From Pycnopodia helianthoides (Eukaryota; Echinodermata; Asteroidea; Forcipulatida; Asteriidae): a DNA stretch of 64,000 nucleotides. Positions 29,669 to 40,315 of this stretch are shown piece after piece. How positions within the stretch are numbered: position 1 is the stretch's first letter; each line of letters starts with the position of its first letter. Position numbers and translations under genes: made by a program. The notes under the pieces were generated by a model. It made no database searches, was not told where the DNA came from, and worked only from the letters and a program-made list of their open reading frames with translations. The stretch is taken from contig CM063251.1 of NCBI GenBank assembly GCA_032158295.1, forward strand, positions 15,885,757 to 15,949,756, read 5' to 3'.

Positions 29669-32174
29669 TAGACTTCGTGTTAATGGGCATGCATGATGAC
29701 TTACGGTACATTGCCATTTTGCCCAGTGCATTAGGTTCACTTCTGGGGGCCCTCTGGGTTTTTTTGCAACGCATTGTGACGCGAAGTGCCAATTGCCTCG
29801 AGCTCGAATGCCAACAGTCCACACACGTCGTATTTTAATAAAATAGGAAGGGGGACCCGGAAAAAAGGTTGATTGGTCCAGGCTCAATTGCAACTGATAA
29901 AACTGTGCGTCCCATAACTCACAAAGTTGACAAATAACGTACACGACCGCAAGACCGACTTCAGTATACACAAATCCCAATTGGCAATTACTGTTAATTG
30001 TAACTTTGGTTTACGCGGTTAGGAAAACCACATCTGTTAGTTTGAACTAGTACCCAGGGATATCGTATGCAAAAGTCATGTACATAAACTTTGAAATCAA
30101 ACATTTATCGCGGGTACACAGGGCACCGGCTCCGGGGGGTTCAGTCATATCAGATAGGGGAAACTGAGCGGGTCGTTGGCCCCGTCTAGTCCCGGTTGAC
30201 TTTTCCCTCGTCTCACCGGCCGAGTTTCTATAACTACATTATAACAGCTCTATTCACAGAGGATAAAAACGAAAATTAGTCAATCCGATTTGATTAATGC
30301 GATCGATCCTGATCCGTACAGAAAGCCAATCTGTTCGACGTGCTGGGGCACTGCGTCATAATCAGATATCAGATCTTGCAGAATCCGAAAAAGAGTGCAA
30401 TAGCATTACCTTTTCCTTTGTGACGGTAATCCAATGGGAAACGTCACAGGAAATCTCTTCAAATGTTCTGCATCAGAACGAAGACGCCATTGTTTAGGTT
30501 CGGTTGTGTATTAAGCACGACTATTGAGCAACGAAAACGATCTCCCCAAACAAACAAAGAAACAAACACCCCCAACATTAACTTTTAACAATGTGTAAAC
30601 CGCCAAGATACAGTGCTCTATATACTCAGAATCCATTTGAAAAACAAACCATCTTTTTGTAGAAATCATAGTACATCCTATACCCTCTTCAATCAAGAAA
30701 TCATAAACAAAATGCAATTAAAATTTACTTCCCACAAATATAGTCTATAGTTTTGTTTTGTTTTGGGTTTTTTTTTTTTTCGTCGGCCTATTAAATTATA
30801 ATGCCATATGAATTCCGTAATAGCAGGAATTCGCTCAACGATGTTCATTGTGCCACCATGTTGTCTCTCCCCCATTTCAAAATCAATGCATCCAAACCGA
30901 GGGAAGGAACAAGGGTTCCGACCTCCCATTTGGTGCTCTCTGGGCATGGTGTAACCCATGTTGTGTCTGCATTGTGTTTTTAGGCAGCTTTTTAGAGGAT
31001 TTTAGGGGGAGGGGGAACTTCTGTACAAGAGGGGAAAAAAGTATATGGGAACATTGGTGGGATGCACTCTGCCCCATATCGGGCATGGCACAGCCTCCCT
31101 CTATAGCCATGATGTGCAAATCAGTATACGCCTTACAGTTTGATAAAAAAGTATACACATTGTTCGTGTATATAGGCTCTACACTTTTTCCTCGGCGCGC
31201 TCAGGTCAGTTACCCCCACATTGTTGGGGTTTTACCCTTGGAATGTACTTTCTAATTCACAAAAGTCTCTAATGCGCCCGATAACAAAAAATGTTATCCC
31301 GTCTCGCTTTCAGCCGAGATTTGGGGAAAGCGGTCGACCCTTGCTCGTGGCGTGTTTTTCTCGAGCGCGCTCTCTCTCTCTCTCTCTCCGTCTCTGTCAC
31401 TGTGTGAGTGTTCAACAAAACATGACTAGGAAACAGTTTCTCTTTGACGAATCGAGAATTTGACATTTCTTAGTCAACAAAGGATTGGGCTAGTTTTGGG
31501 TTTCAGGCCCCCCGGCAGCCAACGGGGCTCTTCTGGTCCTGTTTGGTTTCCACTGCAGCAACATGTCATCACGCCCGGTATAACGTAAGATCGTTCGATG
31601 TTCTGTGTTACATAGCCGCATGTGATGTCATGTCGATCATGAGAAAAAAAGGTCGATTCAAGAAAAAAAAGAGAGGGGGTGGGTTGGCAAACAAAAAGAA
31701 GGGGGAAGTAGGACAAGGAAAATATAACCGTACACGGTACATAAACGCAGAGAATAAATGATACTTATTCCAGTTTATTGTTCATTCCTCTGAGCGTATA
31801 TCATTATAGACAGGGAAGTTTAAAAGAATTAGGAAAAAAGCATAACTTTTCTCTGAAATTTATTTGAAATGCATACGAGACATTGTTTTATAAAAGATGT
31901 GCCTAGTATACCATAATGCCTACGTATTCCTAGTACACACGCAGGGGCAGGTGGCTGTCTCGGAGTCTTTAAGTGCATTTAAGGCCCGTCGTGCGCGAAC
32001 AGTGGTAACTTCACAGAAGGAGTCGCAGTAACGCATAGCATTGTTTTTTTTTTTTTAACATAAAGGAAAGTCCACATATTGACCCGGATTGGGGTCCCGT
32101 GGGGTCTGACCCATTTCTGGGTCAGTTTGACCCGGGAGTTTGTGTGCGACGGTAGGCTATATCAATCTCGCAGC

Positions 32175-32562
32175 TTAAAGACATTGGACACTATTGGTAA
32201 TTGTAAAGACCAGTCTTCTCACTTGGTGTATCTCAACATATGGATAAAATAACAAACCTGTAAAAACATGAGCTCATTAATTGGTCGTCGAAGTTGCGAG
32301 ATAACTATGAAAGAAAAAACACCCTTGTCACACGAAGTTGTGTGCTTTCAGATGGTTGATTTCGAGACCTCAAAATCTAATTTTGAGGTATCGAAATCAA
32401 ATTCGTGGAAAATTACTTCTTTCTTGAAAACTATGTCACTTCAGAGGGAGCCGTTTCTCACAATGTTTTATACTGTCAACCTCTCCCCATTACTCGTTAC
32501 CAAGTAAGGTTTTATGCTAATAATTATTTTGAGTAATTACCAATAGTGTCCACTGCCTTTAA
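32175..32562 (+). repeat. TTAA-MITE subfamily B, copy B2
   Basis: Left end TTAAAGACATTGGACACTAT, right end ACCAATAGTGTCCACTGCCT then TTAA. The internal palindrome (32356-32400) has the same arms TTGATTTCGAGACCTCAAAA but a different centre from copies B3 and B5. Confidence 0.87.
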
Positions 32563-32642
32563 CGATTGAAAAAATTTAAACAAAACGAAAATGTACACCA
32601 ATAATTAAAGAAATAATGCAGTTTGCCAACAACGAACAACAA

Positions 32643-33167
32643 TTAAAGGGGCATATCTGCCTTCAAATCTCTCAACATTTTGCAATTTTTTGAATTGCTC
32701 CTTATTCTTTTCGAAAGAGTTGTACATGAAATAACAAACGTGTGAAAGTTCAAGCTCAATCGGTCATCGCAGTTATGAAAAATAGTGAAAACCTCTCTTT
32801 TATGTTTTCACTGTTTTCAAACATCAGATTTTATCACCATGACAAAGACCAATTGTTTTACTCATTTCCTAAAAACTATATAGGATTTCAAGCAAAACTT
32901 TTTTAAAAGGGAAGTTTTCCGCCATGACCATCTTTATACCATGTAAGTTCTGTGCAAATCGTTTCTGAGAAATTAGTAAAACAATAGTTTTTATCACTGT
33001 TTGAAAAAAACAGAAAACACATAAGGTCTCTTTCCACTATTTTCTCGTGACCTCGATGACCAATTGAGCTTAAACCTTCGCAGGTTTGTTTGTTCACGCA
33101 CATGTTGAATCACACAAAATGTGGACACTGATTTTGAGCTGTTACCAAAAGTGTACAATACCTTTAA
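32643..33167. repeat. Composite TTAA-MITE, two subfamily C heads in opposite orientation
   Basis: The left half (from TTAAAGGGGCATATCTGCCT) has the core in + orientation (GTGAAAGTTCAAGCTCAATC, about 32735-32770). The right half has it in - orientation (CTCGTGACCTCGATGACCAA, about 33045-33065) and ends CCAAAAGTGTACAATACCTT then TAA. The join lies near 32960. It looks like two inverted elements fused with loss of both tails. Confidence 0.7.
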
Positions 33168-33659
33168 GTTGTACTTCATGGAACGGCCAGTGTCAGCTCC
33201 CTCCTGCACGGTAGTGTGAAGTACCGGGTAATTTGTGCAAGTGTTTAGCTCGAGGTGGTTATACCGTGCTGTACAATACACTGCAGTGGGAGATGAATTC
33301 AATACGCGGAGATATCTCCAGCGATCTGCCCTGGTGGTGGATAGGATTTTGGGGGGAAAATCGAACAAAATAGTAACCTAATAATAAAAAAGCACAATGA
33401 ACTCTTCCGCAGTTACTTGAAATAATTTCATACTTGTTTATCGCTCTCTTGCTTTAAAGGTGCACCTGTAACTAATTTACGACAGTAAGAAATGAACACA
33501 TAAATGATAAATATAAATAAAAACAAGTGGGGATGAACCAACCCGGCCTGAATTCTGAGTGCGCATGCGTTATGGTTGCGGTGTGGATGATATTCATGGC
33601 GAGTATTTTATTCGGGTCCGCTTAATGGTACATGAAGTTCAAATTAATAAACAATTTGT

Positions 33660-34105
33660 GTAAAATGTTTTCTTCCATATGGCTGTTTGCTAATACTGCC
33701 TGTAGGGAAGTCCATGCTCTGTGGCTCTTTTTAGGCCCTGTCCCTACAATAAAAGTGTAATACTAATAGTATACCAAGTTACTACGCGCATGCGCGTTGA
33801 CCGTCACCTCTCAAGCAAAAGCTTTTACAAAAGCATGAATATTGCGTGCGCGTGCGCAGTAACTGAGTGAGGGTTCAGAATTTAATTTTTCTTGCCACAG
33901 ACTCGCTGTGATCACGACAACAGTGTCCCCCTTTAATGAAAGGCCTACGTGAAATTCCATAATATTATAATTATAAGATTTAAGTTTTCTTCCATTGGGC
34001 TATGTGCTAATCTTGGCTGCAGGAAGTCCAGGCTATGCGGCTCTTTTGTAAACATGTTATGTATATATACTTCTATAGGCCCCGTTCCTAAAAGTGTAAT
34101 GTAGC
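33660..34105. repeat. Direct duplication of about 95 bp
   Basis: About 33668-33760 (TTTTCTTCCATATGGCTGTT then GCTAATACTGCC) is repeated in diverged form at about 33986-34100 (TTTTCTTCCATTGGGCTATG then GCTAATCTTGGC). Both continue AGGAAGTCCA and end near AAAAGTGTAATG. GCGCATGCGCG-type alternating purine-pyrimidine stretches lie between them at about 33787-33860. Confidence 0.6.
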
Positions 34106-35076
34106 TTTGCAAACAGCTGTAACACTCTAGGCTTATTCTTCTCTCGCTCTTTAAAGTATTATTAAGCAAAAATGCACCTCGAACCCAACTGCGGGCGATA
34201 GAGAGGAGAACATGATAGTACTAATTTTGGCCGACATCAGTACAGCTGACCAGCATTATAGACGTCCAGCATGATATAGACGTCGGGCAATAATGTGGGA
34301 AAAAATACCATAGGTTGTGCTGACGGCGATCAAGCTCAATCAAATTTCGAAAAATGAAATTGAAACAAATTAAGTGCAACGATCAAAAATCTTCCAATTT
34401 ACATCGCAATACTAAATCCACTGTGCGCTTTTCCTCACGGGAACCCTTTCTCCATCTCCATGGCCATGGGTGCGTAACCGGCATCCCATGCAGCCCCCTT
34501 TACCAGTGGAACCCAAAACTCACTGCATCGCGGGGTGAATGATCGCCCGGAACATACCTTCCATCACCCCCCTCCAAGGTAACCCTAGAATTCGCCAAAC
34601 ACTACAATCACATCAAACAATGACAGTCTGATACTTCACAATGAATATCGCACATATGTACGTGACCCGGACCCATATCAAAAACGTTCCCCCCATGCCT
34701 CCATGAACTCTTCTTGCAACACAAAGGCCCGCTCTGCGTGTCCTTCTATAAGTAAGCGTTTTAATATCCTCCTTTCTTGTCGAATCTTTGCTCCTTTCCA
34801 GCGGTGTGAAAATCCCTTCGGGTTTGTAACTTGACAATTATTACATGGTAAGTTACACCGGTCACGTCAACACAGTTACTGGCTGATGTTTAATTCTGTC
34901 TCTCCATGTTAGACGGGTTAAAAAATAAGACAGGCGGAAGTCAATTTATGTTGGCGACATGAGGACATGTCATGGATCTCAAATTGATTGGTTCTCTATT
35001 TTGTAATGGCTGATATTAATGGCCCAATTCTTTACAAAATGGTATGTTTTGTGATATTGCCAAAACTTATGGACCG

Positions 35077-35134
35077 CCCGAAACACAGTACCGTAACAAA
35101 ACACAGTACCGTAACAAAACACAGTACCGTAACA
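35077..35134. repeat. Minisatellite, 18-bp unit x 3
   Basis: The unit AAACACAGTACCGTAACA is repeated three times head to tail with essentially no divergence. Confidence 0.85.
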
Positions 35135-35298
35135 GTCCAATATTGGAAGAGTGTAATCCCGGCAAAGGTCTCCCCATTTTTCGGTGTTGGTTGGTGTGGT
35201 AGGGGTAATGACAATGTTTTTGACGGTCCTGTATTTATTCATTACATTAATTAAGAGACGGTAAGATTATGTATGTTTCTTTTAGAGTGCGCGTTCAT

Positions 35299-35640
35299 TT
35301 AAAGGTTTTGTACACTTTTGGCAACAGCTCAAAATCAGTGTCCACATTGTGTGTGATTAAACATATGCATGAACAAACAAACCTGTGAAAGTTTGAGCAC
35401 AATTGGTCATCGAGGTCACGAGAAAATAGTGAAAAGAGATCTTATGTGTTTTCTCTTTTTTCAAATTATCGCGCGCGATAATTACTATTGGTTTACTCGT
35501 TTCTCAGAAACGATAGCATTTTAGGCAGAAATACTTTAAGGAACCCTTTCTACCATTACTTACTTTAAATCATGTAAGTTATGTGTGAATCTGTGAACAT
35601 TGTGTTTTTCGATCTTACCAATAGTGTACAGGGCCTTTAA
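35299..35640 (+). repeat. TTAA-MITE subfamily C (GTACAC TIR), copy C1
   Basis: Left TTTAAAGGTTTTGTACACTT, right TTACCAATAGTGTACAGGGC then CTTTAA. The core is TGAAAGTTTGAGCACAATTG then GTCATCGAGGTCACGAGAAA. The right TTTAAA is shared with the next element. Confidence 0.88.
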
Positions 35641-36021
35641 AGGAACATTACAGAATTGGTAAGAAAAAAGTATACTTTTTGATCACAGATTTACTTAAAA
35701 CTTACACGGTCTAATGTAGTTGAGAGTAGAAAACATCCCTGGAAATATTTCTGTCTGAAACGCCATATTTGATGAGAAATGAATAAACTAATTTTCCGAT
35801 TGGAGTTTATCGCTCAGTGAGCGTTTTATTCATTTGTTGAATCTATATGATTTCATGCGAATGTGTAATTGGTTTTTCACTATTTTCTCGTGTCCCAGAT
35901 GGCCAATCGATCTCAAACTTCTACATGTTTGTCAGTTTATGTATATGGTGGATTACATAAAGTGCTTACACTGCCAGCAACTGTTTTGTTAGCAAAAAAA
36001 AAATCTGTAATGTTCCTTTAC
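35637..36021 (+). repeat. TTAA-MITE subfamily A, copy A4
   Basis: Starts in the TTTAAA that ends C1: TTAAAGGAACATTACAGAAT. Right end TCTGTAATGTTCCTTTACC (TTAC instead of TTAA). Confidence 0.88.
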
Positions 36022-36056
36022 CATCTATAGTTTTAATATGAAGAAGTCATCGATAT

Positions 36057-36446
36057 TAAAGGAACAGTCAATTGTATTACTTGTCGTCGTGTGCCCGGAA
36101 GAACATAACGAAAGTTTGACCTGAAAAGGGGCGTGAGCAAAATGTGCAAAAAATGTATTTCAAGAAAAACTGAGCATGAAAGTTTGATTGGTTTTCTGCC
36201 ATTCATAGGTCATTATAGGAAGGTTAATTTCTGCATGGGAATGGGAAAACTTCTGTCTGGGTAATTCTAGTAAAAAACAGTAATGCCATATTTTGTTGTC
36301 GGGCGCCATTATATTGCTTACGGCCTTCTGTTACTGGGACAACAGTTTTTCAAGTCGTGTGCCTAGCCCTGGAAGATGGACGTACATAGCCTTACGCCCT
36401 TCTTCCGGGCACACGACGATGTCTTCATAATACTAATTCTCTTTAC
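36057..36446. repeat. MITE with CGTCGTGTGCCCGGAAGAA arms
   Basis: TTAAAGGAACAGTCAATTGT then ATTACTTGTCGTCGTGTGCC then CGGAAGAACATA. The inverse on the right is CTTCTTCCGGGCACACGACG then ATGTCTTCATAATACTAATT then CTCTTTA. These are imperfect TIRs of about 48 bp. It begins with the same TTAAAGGAACA start as subfamily A, but the interior is unrelated. Confidence 0.75.
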
Positions 36447-37803
36447 ATTTACGAACATCGATGACAATAATTTTCAAGAGGTTCTGCAGACGATTGGAAG
36501 CACTATACCTTACCGAATGTAACAAAGTTGCTCTTCAAAAACACAACAACTCAAAAGGCCTGCCTGAAACATGTTTACACATTCCAATTCCAGAGGGTTT
36601 GAACCATTGGACCTTCCATTCAGCCCGGTATTTGTTGCTGTATACTGTATGCGTCAGAGACAAAACACGGTGTGGTTTCCCAGGACTCCGGTGAATTAGC
36701 TGTTTGGGATGAGTTGTAAAGTTCTCCCTAATGATGTCGTTTGATGACATACAACATTCTTCTGCTGGGAAAGACAAAATGTGGTGACCACAAAACCACA
36801 GTTATTCCGAAAAACAAATCGTTGACATTGTAAATATATCCAAGGGGGTTAGCTCGTGACCGCGGTGAACTACACATCAATTGAATAACTATACAATAGT
36901 TAGGTGTTATTATTTACTTATCTTGTAATGCTAAAAACCAAAATGACAACAACTTACGAATGATTTACAATGGGCTTGATTTCAAGTCTGATATCGTGGT
37001 TATTTTGTGCACTTCAGACAGACAAGTTTACTCGGCCATCCGGTCAAATAAAAGACCTTCGGTTGTGGCGCTGTGGCGCAACGTGAGAGTTTGGCAAAAG
37101 GGGGCAGGAGCCCCACCCCCCCCCCTCTCAAATGAGATTGAAAATGCACAAATTAATAGTTTGATACAGTAAATAGCCCCTACCCCAACAATTAATTTGC
37201 CCACACTTGCCCCTCCCCCTCCCCCATTTAAAATGTCTGGTTACACCTCTGCGCTGGCGATGACAGACCCCGAAAAAGCAAATTCTTTTGGAAAAGCTAG
37301 AGTCACGCCCTAAATTTAGAAATTCCACACGCCCCAAGAGGGCGCTATTTCATGCTATGCTATTGGCAGACAACAAGACCCCAGAAGTTGTGGAAGATTA
37401 AGTTTGTTTTAAACTGTACAAATTGACAAGTAACCCGTCTGAAATAATGTCATATCGGGGGAGAAAAGTGTTCTTGTAAGCACGTCTTACATGCATGAAA
37501 TCCCTTAGACCTTTATTTTGTGTTTTGTGTTTTCATATTTTTCTCTGTAAAAAAAAGGGGGGAACCAAAACCCGTCTTGAGTCCAGTGTGCTAGTGAGAA
37601 TATAGCCCTGGTTGCACCGTCGCCGTGTATGCAACGGAGGAGTCCAACCTGGGCTAGTGAGGATACTAAATTCTAGAATTTCGGTTAAAATCTGATTGGA
37701 AAAGTAAATAACACACAGGGATGGGTAAAATAATGTTGAGAAACGTGTTTAAATTTAGTAGTGGTGAATTTTTTATAAAAACCTTTAAAAATTCCGTTAG
37801 GCC

Positions 37804-38562
37804 TATTGGTCACTTAAGTACATCAACAAATAAATTAATTATTGCCAATACAAAGTGAATGTGTATAAGCGAACATGTATAACTCAGTAATAAGTAGTTA
37901 GAAGTTAATACTTACTTTTGTTTTTATACAAATCTTCAAAACATGTATGCAAATAAAACATAACATTTTCAATTTTGTCGTTTTGAGTTTTAATTAAAAA
38001 GTTCAACTTCAAAACTCAGTTATTGGTCAATTAAAGGAACATTACAGAATTGCTTTTTCTAACAAAACAGTTGCTGGCAGTGTAAGCACTTTATGTAATC
38101 CATAATATACATAAACTGACAAACCTGTAGAAGTTTGAGATTGATCTGCCATCTGGGTCACGAGAAAATAGTGAAAAACCGGTTACACATTTGCATGAAA
38201 TCATATAGATTAACAAAATGAATAAAACGCTCACTGAGCGATAAACTCCAATCGGAAAATTAGTTTATTCATTTCTCATCAAATATGGTATTTCAGACAG
38301 AAATATTTCAAGGGATGTTTTCTACTATCATCATCATTAGACCGTGGCAGTTTTATGTAAATCTGTGATAAAAAAGTATATTTTACAAGTCTTTTTCTTA
38401 CCAATTCTGTAATGTTCCTTTAAGTACATCAACAAATAACTTTAACTTTTGCCGATACAAAGTGAATGTGTGAAAGGGAACATTTATAACTTAATAATAG
38501 TAGTTAGAAATTAATACTTAGTTTTCTTTTAATACAAAATCTTGAAAACATGTATGCCAATG
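37804..38562. repeat. Tandem duplication with one empty and one MITE-filled site
   Basis: Copy 1 (about 37804-37955) reads TATTGGTCAC-TTAA-GTACATCAACAAATAA and continues to ACATGTATGC. Copy 2 reads TATTGGTCAA-TTAA, then MITE A5 (38031-38423), then TTAA-GTACATCAACAAATAA and continues to ACATGTATGC near 38548. The homology resumes exactly at the TTAA on both sides of the MITE. Confidence 0.75.
38031..38423 (-). repeat. TTAA-MITE subfamily A, copy A5 (inverted)
   Basis: Ends TTAAAGGAACATTACAGAAT and ATTCTGTAATGTTCCTTTAA, perfect over this length. The core is in minus orientation. It is inserted in one arm of a local tandem duplication. Confidence 0.92.
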
Positions 38563-39039
38563 CTGGAAGACATTTTTTTGTTCACAAAAATGGTTAATTA
38601 TTGAATGACAAATATACGAAAAGAAGTAACACCAAATCGCTGGGGGAAAATACTATTTTAAATGTGACATTTTGGTCAGTAAGCACACACAGGTATTGTA
38701 ACTATACCAAAACCATAACATTATATCTACAAGGTGGCAAGAGCATTTTCCTAATCTCATAAAACTAAATTCCATTCCAGGAAATATTTTCTATAACTGC
38801 AGTGGAAGGACTTCGAAAAACTAACTTGTTTGAATCCACATTTTTGTACTTGTGCTTTATGTTTCACCGTTTTATGTTCTGTGTTAAATGCGCATAGAGG
38901 CTACTGCCTTAGCCTATGTGCCAGATATGTGCCTCACATTTTTTAATACTATTAAATATTTTCCTCTGAATTGAAGTATTGCATTTAGGATGAGTCACAA
39001 TCACTAAACTCTACATGTGAAGCTGTAAATACAATTCGC

Positions 39040-39185
39040 ACCCCCGAACAAAGATATTGACAAAATTTAGAGACTGCCAACATAGGGCTAGATAACTCAG
39101 TTGGTAGAGCGCCGGCATGTTAATCCGGAGGTCGTTGGTACAAGTCCCGCTCCAGTCAATTTGTCTTTGTTCGACCCCAAATTAT
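39040..39185 (+). repeat. tRNA-like SINE with conserved flanks (copy 1)
   Basis: The 73-nt tRNA-like body starts GGGCTAGATAACTCAGTTGG at 39085, with D-arm, an anticodon loop ATGTTAA (GTT if read as a tRNA) and a damaged T-loop (GGTACAAGTCC). The acceptor stem does not pair, so it is not a functional tRNA gene. Flanks GAACAAAGATATTGACAAAA and CTCCAGTCAATTTGTCTTTG are shared with the minus-strand copy at 12405-12530. Confidence 0.75.
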
Positions 39186-39951
39186 TGCTGGAACTAAAAT
39201 GTTGAAACATTCAGCATCTTAATAGTTCCGTCAGCTGTAACCAAACCCCCTTTAATGGTTAGTAAATACATGTTTTGTTTGAATATACTTTGTAGTTAAC
39301 AGACCCCTTGCATAACACGCAATGCTGGCAATGCTCGCAAAGAACAGCTATCGTCCAATGATCTGCCTCATTTTGCCTCAGTGAGGGTGCTGTTCAAGAG
39401 TGTGACGTCACATGCAAGGGGTCCATTTATCCACTGATGCTATTAAAACAAAATAAATAGTTTTTGAATCCTTTAAAAAAAGATTTTTTTTTATAAACTC
39501 AGTTATCAATGCTGTACAGTGTATCAAAAACCTGTTTTGAAATATTAAGTATATCAGTAAAGTTATTTAAAGTTATTAAATTTATCATGCTCGGGCAACA
39601 CTTTGTTGAATAAATTCACTGATGAGATAATCAATATCTCTGCATATCAAAAGAGCAATTTGCATAACACATACATGTCCCTGATAACAGACTATTGCTG
39701 AGTTAATAACAACAGCTGGGGTTAGTGGCACCTAGAAGCAAGGTTAGAGGATAGTGCCCCTTAACTCACTTTGTCTTTAAAAATCGTTAGCTCTAGACTA
39801 TAAGGTCATTAGTGCAATTTATATGGATTTCCTAGAATAAGATTTTGCATATTTTGGAGTTTATTGATCGAGAGTGTTCTCCAAAGAATTAGTTTGCCAA
39901 AAAGAAACATTCAGTTTCTTTCTAAAAAGAACATTTACTTTTGGGTTTTGA
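39186..39951. other. Intergenic DNA 3' of POFUT2, no gene seen
   Basis: AT-rich, with no recognisable feature beyond a POFUT2 poly(A) signal at its right end. Confidence 0.4.
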
Positions 39952-39957
39952 TTTATT
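39952..39957 (-). terminator. POFUT2: Candidate POFUT2 poly(A) signal
   Basis: AATAAA on the minus strand, about 360 nt past the POFUT2 stop codon. Confidence 0.45.
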
Positions 39958-40315
39958 TTTTCAAAGTTATATGCATTTTTGCACTTTTAATTATTACGGA
40001 TATGAAATTTTCAGGTAACATCTTTATAGCACTGAGCCGACGAAATCTTGCCCTTATTTTGAGGTCACAATCTGAAGGAGCACTCACATACCTAGGTGGA
40101 AATCAACCTTGTCAAAGAAAACAACCAATTAAACCCCCCCCCCCCATGGTCGATTCAGCATCCAAAGATTACCGGGGTACTTACTGTTAAGTAGCTCAAT
40201 AAGAATTGTGCCAAGTTTTACAAAAATAAATAAGTCCCCCTAAAAAAGTAATATTTTTTTTGAAAATAAATTGGACGTTTGACCACTGCCCGAGTGGACA
40301 TAAGACAAGTGGACT

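Noticed and set aside
39085..39157. Possible functional tRNA-Asn (GTT)
   Set aside because: The acceptor stem does not pair, the anticodon stem has a mismatch and the T-loop is altered. A second copy has the same non-tRNA flanks, so it is a repeat.
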